Both the position numbers and the translations under genes were made by a program. DNA of 32,096 nt. Origin: Frankia sp. AgB32 (GTDB taxonomy: Bacteria; Actinomycetota; Actinomycetes; Frankiales; Frankiaceae). The notes under the pieces were generated by a model, which did no database searches, was not told the DNA's origin, and was given only the letters and a program-made list of their open reading frames with translations. Below are positions 16,252 through 22,966 of the stretch, in pieces. The DNA lies in the NCBI RefSeq assembly GCF_023243045.1, contig NZ_JALKFX010000102.1, positions 1 through 32,096 on the forward strand. The letters are read 5' to 3'. Numbering within the stretch: position 1 is the first letter of the stretch; every line of letters starts with the position of its first letter.

Positions 16252-17676
16252 TCAGATGTCGTAGTACAGGGTGAACTCGTAGGGGTGCGGCCGCAGCCGG
16301 ATGGCGTCGACCTCGTTGCGCCGCTTGTAGTCCAACCAGGTCTCGATCAGATCCGTGGTGAACACGTCACCCTCGCGGAGGAACTCGTGGTCGGCCTCGA
16401 GCGCGTCGAGCACCTTTTCCAGTGAGCCCGGAACCTGCGGCACCGCGGCCAGCTCGTCCGGGGGCAGTTCGTAGAGGTCCTTGTCGATGGGCTCCGGTGG
16501 GTCGATCTTGTTGCGGATGCCGTCGAGCCCGGCCATGAGCATCGCCGCGAAGGCGAGATACGGGTTGCAGCTCGGGTCGGGCACCCGGAACTCGACCCGC
16601 TTCGCCTTTGGCGAGTCTCCGCCGAGGGGGATGCGGCAGCAGGCCGAGCGGTTACGCGCCGAGTAGACGAGGTTGACCGGCGCTTCGTAGCCGGGGACCA
16701 GCCGCCGGTAGGAGTTCGTCGTCGGGTTGGTGAATGCCAGCAGCGCGGGAGCGTGGTGCAGCAGGCCGCCGATGTAGTACCGCGCGATGTCCGACAGGCC
16801 GCCGTAGCCGTTGGCGCTGTAGAACAGCGGCTCGCCGCCCTTCCACAGGCTGGAGTGCACGTGCATGCCCGATCCGTTGTCCTCGAACAGCGGCTTCGGC
16901 ATGAACGTGACCGTCTTGCCGCGGCTGCGCGCCACGTTGCGGATCACGTACTTGTAGAGCATCAGGTTGTCGGCGGTCTTCAGCAGCGTGTCGTAGCGGA
17001 TGTCAATCTCCGCCTGGCCCGCGGTGCCGACCTCGTGATGCTGCATCTCGACGGTGATGCCGGTCTCGTAGAGCACGCGCGTCATCTCGGAGCGCAGGTC
17101 GGTGAAATGGTCGGTCGGCGGGACCGGGAAGTAACCGCCCTTGAACCTCGGCTTGTAGCCGAGGTTACCGCCCTCTTCCTTGCGCGCGGTGTTCCAGGCG
17201 GCCTCGACGGAATCGACCTGGTGAAACGACCCATAAGGATTGTAGTCGTACCGGACGTCGTCGAAGATGTAGAACTCCGCCTCCGGACCGAAGTAGGCGG
17301 TGTCGGCGATACCGGTGCCGCGCAGGTAGGTCTCGGCCTTCTTGGCGATGTTGCGCGGGTCGCGGGAGTACTGCTCCTTCGTGATCGGGTCGTGGATGAA
17401 GAACGTCATGGCGAGGGTCTTGTGCTCGCGGAACGGGTCCACGAACGCCGTCTGCGGGTCCGGCAGCAGCAGCATGTCGGACTCGTGGATGGCCTGGAAC
17501 CCGCGGATGGACGAGCCATCGAACATCAGCCCGTCGGTGAAGACCGACTCGGCGAAGACCTGGGTCGGAATCGTGAAGTGCTGCATGATCCCGGGAAGGT
17601 CACAGAACCGTACGTCGATGAATTGGACATCCTCGTCGCGGATGTAGCGGAGCACGTCCTCGGATTTGGTGAACAT
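16252..17676 (-). CDS. glnA: Glutamine synthetase I (type I, adenylylation-controlled)
   Basis: This is the main dodecameric ammonia-assimilating enzyme. It begins [17 protein letters not shown] and shows [11 protein letters not shown] near residue 55, [52 protein letters not shown] and [13 protein letters not shown]. The tyrosine adenylylated by GlnE is expected at Y402 in [11 protein letters not shown], so this is a GSI-beta enzyme. The ATG at 17676 has GGGAGGA five bases upstream and gives 474 residues, the standard length; the frame is open further upstream but unlikely to be used. A GlnR-type box lies 88-114 bases before the start. GlnE is encoded nearby on the opposite strand. Confidence 0.97.
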   Translation of the reverse strand: MFTKSEDVLRYIRDEDVQFIDVRFCDLPGIMQHFTIPTQVFAESVFTDGLMFDGSSIRGFQAIHESDMLLLPDPQTAFVDPFREHKTLAMTFFIHDPITKEQYSRDPRNIAKKAETYLRGTGIADTAYFGPEAEFYIFDDVRYDYNPYGSFHQVDSVEAAWNTARKEEGGNLGYKPRFKGGYFPVPPTDHFTDLRSEMTRVLYETGITVEMQHHEVGTAGQAEIDIRYDTLLKTADNLMLYKYVIRNVARSRGKTVTFMPKPLFEDNGSGMHVHSSLWKGGEPLFYSANGYGGLSDIARYYIGGLLHHAPALLAFTNPTTNSYRRLVPGYEAPVNLVYSARNRSACCRIPLGGDSPKAKRVEFRVPDPSCNPYLAFAAMLMAGLDGIRNKIDPPEPIDKDLYELPPDELAAVPQVPGSLEKVLDALEADHEFLREGDVFTTDLIETWLDYKRRNEVDAIRLRPHPYEFTLYYDI

Positions 17677-17721
17677 TCGTCCTCCCGCGTCGCGTCCTGC
17701 TTCCGAACCTGCCCAGCGCGG

Positions 17722-17733
17722 CATGTCGACATG
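17722..17733. promoter_or_regulatory. 12-bp perfect palindrome upstream of glnA
   Basis: CATGTCGACATG is a perfect palindrome 46-57 bases before the glnA start. GCATGTC recurs at 17741. It may be an operator or a transcript structure; no regulator is assigned. Confidence 0.35.
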
Positions 17734-17763
17734 TCTTTCGGCATGTCTTGGCAGACACAGGAC

Positions 17764-17790
17764 ATCACGAAGTCGTTTCGTTTATGTTAC
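17764..17790 (-). promoter_or_regulatory. GlnR-type box upstream of glnA
   Basis: In the glnA sense the sequence reads GTAAC-n6-GAAAC-n6-GTGAT. The first two match the GlnR consensus gTnAc-n6-GnAAc perfectly and the third differs at one position. It sits 88-114 bases before the glnA start codon, a usual place for nitrogen control of glnA in actinomycetes. Confidence 0.72.
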
Positions 17791-17803
17791 GGGAGCCGAC
17801 TTT

Positions 17804-17818
17804 ATCACCGTTGGTGAT
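17804..17818. promoter_or_regulatory. Operator-like inverted repeat between glnA and the RDD gene
   Basis: ATCACC (17804-17809) and GGTGAT (17813-17818) form a perfect 6-bp inverted repeat around GTT, 41 bases before the RDD gene start and just upstream of the glnA GlnR-type box. The binding protein is unknown. Confidence 0.35.
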
Positions 17819-17858
17819 CTGCCGGGTGCAGGCCCGGAGCGGCGCATAAGCTTGCGTC

Positions 17859-18341
17859 GTGGGACGAGCACTCGGAGGCTGGCTCGAAGGGCCAGGCCTG
17901 CCTGGTAACACGCCGCCGGGCGTCCGGCTCGGCCTGCCGGAGCACGGTCGGGGCTCGGTCGTCGGCTTCGGCCCGCGGCTGGGGGCGTACCTCATCGACG
18001 GGTTGGTGGCCAACCTCGTCGTCGGTGTTCTCTTCCTGGCCGGGCTGAGGTACTCCAGCAACGTCCGGGGCCTGGCGATCTACCTGGTGTTCCTGCTGGA
18101 GGAGTTCATCCTCCTCAGCACCGCCGGGCAGACGCTCGGCATGCGGCTGCTGGGCATCAGGGTGATCCGCCTGCGTGACCGCGGGTTGGGGTCATGGCCG
18201 TGGATCGCCGTGCGCACGCTGCTGCTGGCCCTGCTGGTCCCGGTGTTCCTCTGGGATCGCGACCAGCGCGGACTGCACGACCGGGCGGCCGGCACCGTGG
18301 TCGTGCGTGACCCGGTCCGCCCCGACCCGAGCGGCGGCTGA
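17859..18341 (+). CDS. RDD family membrane protein
   Basis: RDD proteins are small integral membrane proteins, some linked to ion transport, with no agreed function. RLGAYLIDGLVANLVVGVLF carries the Arg-Asp signature at the first membrane segment (about 40-62); a second spans about 72-88 (AIYLVFLLEEFILL) and a third about 115-133. GQTLGMRLLGIRVIR and the closing RGLHDRAAGTVVV block are typical of the family. The length of 160 residues is normal. The GTG start at 17859 lacks a strong Shine-Dalgarno. It diverges from glnA and converges with the DUF4191 gene, as in the matching mycobacterial locus (Rv2219/Rv2219A next to glnA1). Confidence 0.88.
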   Translation: MGRALGGWLEGPGLPGNTPPGVRLGLPEHGRGSVVGFGPRLGAYLIDGLVANLVVGVLFLAGLRYSSNVRGLAIYLVFLLEEFILLSTAGQTLGMRLLGIRVIRLRDRGLGSWPWIAVRTLLLALLVPVFLWDRDQRGLHDRAAGTVVVRDPVRPDPSGG

Positions 18342-18642
18342 TCGCCAGGCGGGCACGTGCCTCGCCACGGTGACAGGCACGGCGCAGGCCCGCGCACGCG
18401 TGCCCGCGCCCATCACGGTCCGTGACCGTCAATGTGACGGAGCTGGACCTGTGGCGGAGCTGGACCGGCTGCCCGGGAGAAACGAAGGTGGGTCCTTCTG
18501 GTCGAGTTCGCGCCCGATTTGTCGTCCAGAGGGACCCACGTTCCCCCTCGGCTACGCATGACCGCCGAGGCCCCTGACCGTCGGTGACCGGGAGGCCGAA
18601 GATGGCCCGCCACGGCCAGGGGCTGTGCGGTGGGCGGCGCGC
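18342..18642. other. 301-bp convergent region between RDD and DUF4191 genes
   Basis: No gene is supported here. The notable content is the long inverted repeat at 18488-18539. Confidence 0.5.
18488..18539. repeat. 14-bp inverted repeat element
   Basis: GTGGGTCCTTCTGG (18488-18501) and CCAGAGGGACCCAC (18526-18539) pair over 14 bases, with one G-T type mismatch, around a 24-base loop. AACG at 18481 and CGTT at 18539 allow a short extension after a bulge. It may end the two convergent transcripts, or be one copy of a dispersed intergenic palindrome. Confidence 0.6.
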
Positions 18643-19467
18643 TCAGCGCGGGCGGCCGCCGCGGGGAACGTTGCGGGGGATCGGGCCCTTCGGGATCGGC
18701 AGGGCGGCGCCGCCGATGGCACGCAGCTTGCGGTCGAGCGTCTCGACCTCACCCTTGCTCAACGCGCGGGGAAGGCGCATCAGGGTCGGCTGGAGCTTCG
18801 GCAGCGGGGTCTCGCCCTCGCCGGTGCCGATGATGATGTCGGTGACCGGCGTCTCGCCGACAACCCGGCGGATGCGGCGCTTCTCCGCGGCGAGCAGTTC
18901 CCGCGGACCTCGGCCGCGACCCTCGGCAATGATCACAACGCCGGCCCGGGAGACGACCCGGTGGACGACGTCCTGGTGGCGGTTCACGCCGACCACGGGG
19001 GTGATTCGCCAGTCCCCGCGCATCCGCTCGACGACGCCGGCGGCCGCGCCCGGCTTTCCCTCCATCTCCGCGTAGGCGGTGCGCTGAACCCGTCGGCTGA
19101 ACAGGTTCAGCGCGACGACGACACCGAGCAGAAGGCCGATCGGGATCCACAGGTACAACGGGCCGACGAAGATGCCGAGCAGGACACCGAGCACGAGCGG
19201 CCCGGTGAGGCCGGCGAGGGTGACCCAGAGAACCTGCGGGTCCCGCTGCCGGGTGATCTTGAAGACCGCCCAGAGCTGCTGGAGGCGGGCCTTGAACCCG
19301 GTGCCCTCGGCGGGGGTGCCGCCGCGGCCGTTCGCGGCCGTGGCCGTGCGGCTCGCGGAGCCGCCACCGGAGGCGCCGCCACGGCCCGTCCCGTTCTTCC
19401 CGGCCGAACTCGCCGGCGTGCTCTTCTCCGCGGCCGCGGGGTCCCTCGGCTGCTTCCTCAGTGCCAT
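18643..19467 (-). CDS. DUF4191 integral membrane protein
   Basis: A conserved actinobacterial membrane protein of unknown function. After a charged, Gly/Ser/Thr-rich N-terminus of about 55 residues come FKITRQRDPQVLWVTL and two membrane segments at about 80-102 and 105-125 (LVLGVLLGIFVGPLYLW and IPIGLLLGVVVALNLF). Family blocks follow: RTAYAEMEGKPGAAAGVV, RGDWRITPVVGVNRHQDVVH and AGVVIIAEGRG. The tail ends IPKGPIPRNVPRGGRPR. The ATG at 19467 gives 274 residues, near the family norm. It is consistently found near lipA in actinobacteria, as here. Confidence 0.9.
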   Translation of the reverse strand: MALRKQPRDPAAAEKSTPASSAGKNGTGRGGASGGGSASRTATAANGRGGTPAEGTGFKARLQQLWAVFKITRQRDPQVLWVTLAGLTGPLVLGVLLGIFVGPLYLWIPIGLLLGVVVALNLFSRRVQRTAYAEMEGKPGAAAGVVERMRGDWRITPVVGVNRHQDVVHRVVSRAGVVIIAEGRGRGPRELLAAEKRRIRRVVGETPVTDIIIGTGEGETPLPKLQPTLMRLPRALSKGEVETLDRKLRAIGGAALPIPKGPIPRNVPRGGRPR

Positions 19468-19600
19468 GACCGCGAGCCTACGGCCTCGGCCCTCGTCCCA
19501 GCAGCGGCATCCGCCACGATGGTGATCAAGTAGTGTTCGCGCTCGGGGAACGGCGGCGGCCGAAGTGGGGTGGGGCGCTGCCCAGGGCGGGCAATGCCCT

Positions 19601-20020
19601 TCAACTCGGCGCTGTGGCGATCCTGGGCAGCACCCGGGCGTTGCCGGGACGCCCCGCCCGGCGGGCGAGCCTGACCGGCCCGCTGACCGCGCACAGGGGT
19701 TCGACGCTCGGCGCCGCGGCGCCGGTCTGGGTGGGCACCCGGTCGGCCGCGAGTGCGGCCGCGTCGGCCGGTCGGCGCGGCGTCACCGCGAGGGGATCAA
19801 CCCAGCGATGGCGGGTGACGTGCAGATCAGCGGCCGCGCGCCAGGCGTTGCGTCGGGCGGTCTTCTGACCGCCGTGCGGCAGGACGAGCAGGGTCGCGTC
19901 CTCCAGGACGCCGAGCAGTGAACGGAGCACGGTGGGAACGACCTCCCGGACACGGTCGTGGGCACACACCTCGTTGACTGACGTGACGGATTCGGCCAGC
20001 CGGCGGCGGACTCGGCCCAC
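19601..20020 (-). CDS. Hypothetical protein of unknown function
   Basis: The frame has very strong third-position G/C from about 20,000 down to its stop, which supports a genuine gene. The product includes VREVVPTVLRSLLGVLEDA, then LLVLPHGGQKTARRNAW, and ends in an Arg/Ala/Pro-rich tail. No signal peptide, membrane segment or known domain was seen. The start is uncertain: GTG at 20020 is used, with others at 20065 and 19969, and none has a good Shine-Dalgarno. It lies between lipA and the DUF4191 gene on the same strand, a position with no counterpart in the mycobacterial locus that I know of. Confidence 0.5.
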   Translation of the reverse strand: MGRVRRRLAESVTSVNEVCAHDRVREVVPTVLRSLLGVLEDATLLVLPHGGQKTARRNAWRAAADLHVTRHRWVDPLAVTPRRPADAAALAADRVPTQTGAAAPSVEPLCAVSGPVRLARRAGRPGNARVLPRIATAPS

Positions 20021-20169
20021 ATCATGACTGCGATGGAGCCGCGGGCCGGCAGGGGAAAAAGGCACTGGCGGGCAGCGGACGGCAGCACACCTGAGCTGCC
20101 CACCGTGACGTCGGGTGACGTTACGAGTGTCAGCCTAGCCCGTCGGTGGGATGGTCACCAGCCTGTCCG

Positions 20170-21156
20170 TCACTGGGCGTGAGAGGTCTCCGGCACACTT
20201 TCCGGGAGGTCGGACATTTCGCCGGAACCGTTGCCGCGTGCGGTGACTGCCTGCTGGTAGAGGCGGCCGGCCCGGTACGAGGAACGAACCAGCGGCCCCG
20301 ACATCACCCCGGCGAACCCGAGCTCGGCGCCGACACGTTCCCAGCCGAGGAACTCCTCCGGGCGCACCCAGCGCTCGACGGGATGGTGACGCGGGCTCGG
20401 GCGCAGGTACTGGGTGACGGTGAGCAGCTCGCAGCCTGCCGACCGCAGGTCCCGCATGGCCTCGTGCACCTCGTCGGGCGTCTCGCCCAACCCGAGGATG
20501 AGGTTCGACTTCGTGACGAGCCCGGCGGCGCCCGCCTGGCGCAGCACGTCGAGCGAACGGTCGTAGCGGAATGCCGGCCGGACCCGTCGGAAGATCCTCG
20601 GCACGGTCTCGACGTTGTGGGCGAGCACCTCGGGTGCCGCGGCGAAGACCTCGCCGAGCTGGTCCGGCCGGGCACCGAAGTCCGGGATGAGCACCTCGAC
20701 GCCGGTGCCGGGGGACTGCTGGTGGATCTGGCGGACCGTCTCGGCGTACAGCCAGGAGCCGCCGTCGGCGAGGTCGTCGCGGGCAACCCCGGTGACCGTC
20801 GCGTAGCGCAGGCCCATCGTGCGCACGGACTCGGCGACGCGGCGCGGCTCGTCGCGGTCCAGTGGGCTGGGGCGGCCGGAGTCGATCTGGCAGAAGTCGC
20901 ACCGGCGGGTGCAGACGTCACCGCCGATCAGGAAGGTCGCCTCGCGGTCCTCCCAGCATTCGTAGATGTTCGGGCAGCCGGCCTCCTCACACACCGTGTG
21001 CAGGCCGGCGCCGCGCCCCAGGCCCTTGAGGTCGCGGTACTCCGGGCCGGTGCGCATCGTGGTGCGGATCCACGGCGGCTTGCGCTCGATCGGGGTCTGC
21101 GCGTTGCGGGCCTCGAGCCGCAGCAGCGGCCGACCCTCGGGGGCGACGGCGGTCAT
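20170..21156 (-). CDS. lipA: Lipoyl synthase
   Basis: LipA is a radical-SAM enzyme that inserts two sulfurs into octanoyl groups already attached to E2 and glycine-cleavage H proteins. The auxiliary cluster motif CX4CX5C is at C56, C61 and C67, and the radical-SAM motif CX3CX2C at C82, C86 and C89. The N-terminal KPPWIRT block, [15 protein letters not shown] and the C-terminal VRSSYRAG serine block are all present. The product has 328 residues. Its ATG at 21156 overlaps the lipB stop codon (ATGA), so translation should be coupled with lipB. The tail after RAG is about 30 residues longer than the minimal enzyme. Confidence 0.97.
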   Translation of the reverse strand: MTAVAPEGRPLLRLEARNAQTPIERKPPWIRTTMRTGPEYRDLKGLGRGAGLHTVCEEAGCPNIYECWEDREATFLIGGDVCTRRCDFCQIDSGRPSPLDRDEPRRVAESVRTMGLRYATVTGVARDDLADGGSWLYAETVRQIHQQSPGTGVEVLIPDFGARPDQLGEVFAAAPEVLAHNVETVPRIFRRVRPAFRYDRSLDVLRQAGAAGLVTKSNLILGLGETPDEVHEAMRDLRSAGCELLTVTQYLRPSPRHHPVERWVRPEEFLGWERVGAELGFAGVMSGPLVRSSYRAGRLYQQAVTARGNGSGEMSDLPESVPETSHAQ

Positions 21157-21863
21157 CGGACCAGCTCCATCCGCTCGGGCGTCGACGGGGCGCCGCGGGC
21201 CGCCGCCGGCTCGACCCGGGCGTCCGCGCGGCCGCCCAGGTGCCGGCCGCCGAGGTAGCGGCCGAGCACTGTGAGGGTGTGTCGTTCCACCGTCGGCCGG
21301 GCCTCGGTGACCGTGACCTCGTGGCCGAGCTCGGCGCTCAGGCTCGACACCCCGGCGTCGGGGATGCCGCAGGGCACGATCCGCCCGAAGTCGCCCAGGT
21401 CCGACGAGCAGGTCAGCGCGAACCCGTGGGTGGTGACAGCGCTGCGGACCCGCACGCCGATCGCGCCGACCTTGCGTCCGCCGTCCGCCGTCCACACACC
21501 GCTGCGGCCATCCACCCGGCGGGTGGGCAGCCCCAGCTCCGCGCAGGAGTCGATCAGCGCTTCCTCGAGTGCCCGGACGTAGGCGACCACGTCCAGCGGG
21601 CGGGGAAGCTTGATGATCGGGTAGCCCACCAGCTGACCGGGACCGTGCCAGGTGATCCGGCCGCCGCGGTCGACGTCGACGACCTCGGTACCGTCGACGG
21701 GCCGCTCGAACGACTGGGTGCGCCGCCCGGCCGTGTACACACTGGGATGCTCGACGAGGATGAGGGTGTCGTCGATCTCGTCGGCCACCCGGGCCTCGGC
21801 GAGCGAACGCTGCATGTCCCACGCCTCGCGATACGGAACCACGCCAAGCCTCAGCACATCCAC
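21153..21863 (-). CDS. lipB: Lipoyl(octanoyl) transferase
   Basis: LipB moves octanoyl from acyl carrier protein to the lipoyl domains that LipA then modifies. Signature blocks are [17 protein letters not shown] at 66-82, [10 protein letters not shown] with active-site K131, and IVPCGIPD with the acyl-carrying C165. The 236-residue length is normal. GTG at 21863 is taken as the start; GTG at 21857 is also possible, and neither has a strong ribosome-binding site. The stop overlaps the lipA start by four bases. Confidence 0.96.
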   Translation of the reverse strand: MDVLRLGVVPYREAWDMQRSLAEARVADEIDDTLILVEHPSVYTAGRRTQSFERPVDGTEVVDVDRGGRITWHGPGQLVGYPIIKLPRPLDVVAYVRALEEALIDSCAELGLPTRRVDGRSGVWTADGGRKVGAIGVRVRSAVTTHGFALTCSSDLGDFGRIVPCGIPDAGVSSLSAELGHEVTVTEARPTVERHTLTVLGRYLGGRHLGGRADARVEPAAARGAPSTPERMELVR

Positions 21864-21970
21864 CCTGGAAAGCCTACGCTCCACGGGCCGTCCGGCCGGG
21901 TGAGTTCGGCCGCCCCGGGCGCCGCCGGTGGGCGCCGCCCGGGACGCCGCTGCGTCAGGCGGCGTCGGTG

Positions 21971-22720
21971 TCAGGTGCCGTCGGTGTCGTGTCCCTTCGC
22001 GCCGGGCAGCAGCCGGGGCACGATCGCGGTCTCCACCGCGGCGCCGTCCGCGCCGCGCTCGACCCGCCAGGCGCGCGCTCCGGGCCGGTCGGCGACCGCC
22101 TCCACCAGCTCCGCCCCACGGAAGTGCAGGCCGACCCCGTCGTCCGTGGCCCAGCCGGCGGGCAGCGTGCCGTCGGCGACCAGGCGCTGGTAGAGCGGGC
22201 GCCGACCGGGTTCCGAGTCGTAGTGCGGGGTGTTGCTGAACGGCAGCAGGCCCAGCCCGTTCGTCACCGGCCGCAGGTCCGGGCCGAACGAGTCGGTGGT
22301 GCCGCCGATGTGCCAGCACAGCGAACCCGCCGACACGCCGCCGAGGACGACGCCCGACTCCCATGCCTCGCGCATGATCTCGCCGAGCCCGTGCGCGGCC
22401 CACACGGCGAGCAGGTTCGCCACGCTGCCACCGCCGACCCAGATGACGGCCTGCGCCAGCAGGTGGGCCCGGATGTCGGGGACGTTGGGCATGGGAAACA
22501 GCGCCAGGTGGGACAGCAGCACGTCGGGGCGATCCCGGTTGACGGCCGCGTAGCCGCGGGCGTAGGCCGCCTGGTCGTCACCGAGGGCCGTCTGCAGCAG
22601 GCAGACCCGCGGGCGTTCGCCGGCAGCGGCCAGCTCGATCGCGTGGGTGAGGACCGGCCCGACCCGCGCCCCGTACCGGCCGTCAGGGAGGAAACCAGCG
22701 CTGGTGGCGAGGATCTGCAC
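21971..22720 (-). CDS. Peptidase E-like protein (peptidase family S51)
   Basis: Family S51 members are serine peptidases of the class I glutamine amidotransferase-like fold, including aspartyl dipeptidase Pep[17 protein letters not shown] at 92-107 and [10 protein letters not shown] at 127-136 are the typical pair, with the nucleophile predicted at S130. A histidine at 166 in NTPHYDSE follows at the expected distance. The product has 249 residues and no signal peptide, so it should be cytosolic. The GTG at 22720 has GGAG about ten bases upstream. It precedes lipB by 107 bp on the same strand and diverges from the pseudokinase gene. Substrate is unknown. Confidence 0.85.
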   Translation of the reverse strand: MQILATSAGFLPDGRYGARVGPVLTHAIELAAAGERPRVCLLQTALGDDQAAYARGYAAVNRDRPDVLLSHLALFPMPNVPDIRAHLLAQAVIWVGGGSVANLLAVWAAHGLGEIMREAWESGVVLGGVSAGSLCWHIGGTTDSFGPDLRPVTNGLGLLPFSNTPHYDSEPGRRPLYQRLVADGTLPAGWATDDGVGLHFRGAELVEAVADRPGARAWRVERGADGAAVETAIVPRLLPGAKGHDTDGT

Positions 22721-22904
22721 TCGGAAACGCTCCGGAGACTCGGTGGGCGGCACAGGCCGGGATCGTGCGACGCATCGACCGTACGCGCCGGCGATGATCG
22801 CGGTTGCCCGTCGTCGACAACCAGCTCCGCCGTCCACCGCCGCCACCGCCCACCATCGGTTGTGGTCGTCGACAGCCGTTCGACGGGCGGGTGATCGAAA
22901 AAAG

Positions 22905-22913
22905 TTATCCACA
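22905..22913 (+). promoter_or_regulatory. Perfect DnaA-box sequence
   Basis: TTATCCACA, the strongest E. coli DnaA box, occurs once, 54 bases before the pseudokinase start. No cluster of further boxes was seen, so this is not an origin. It may be a regulatory DnaA site or chance. Confidence 0.35.
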
Positions 22914-22966
22914 ACCAGGTGAAGTCCTGTACTGCTGCACCTGATTTGCGCCTAGCGTCGCTACTT

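Noticed and set aside
22861-22920. Replication origin suggested by the DnaA box
   Set aside because: Only one box was found, with no AT-rich unwinding region and no dnaA, dnaN or gyrase genes nearby.
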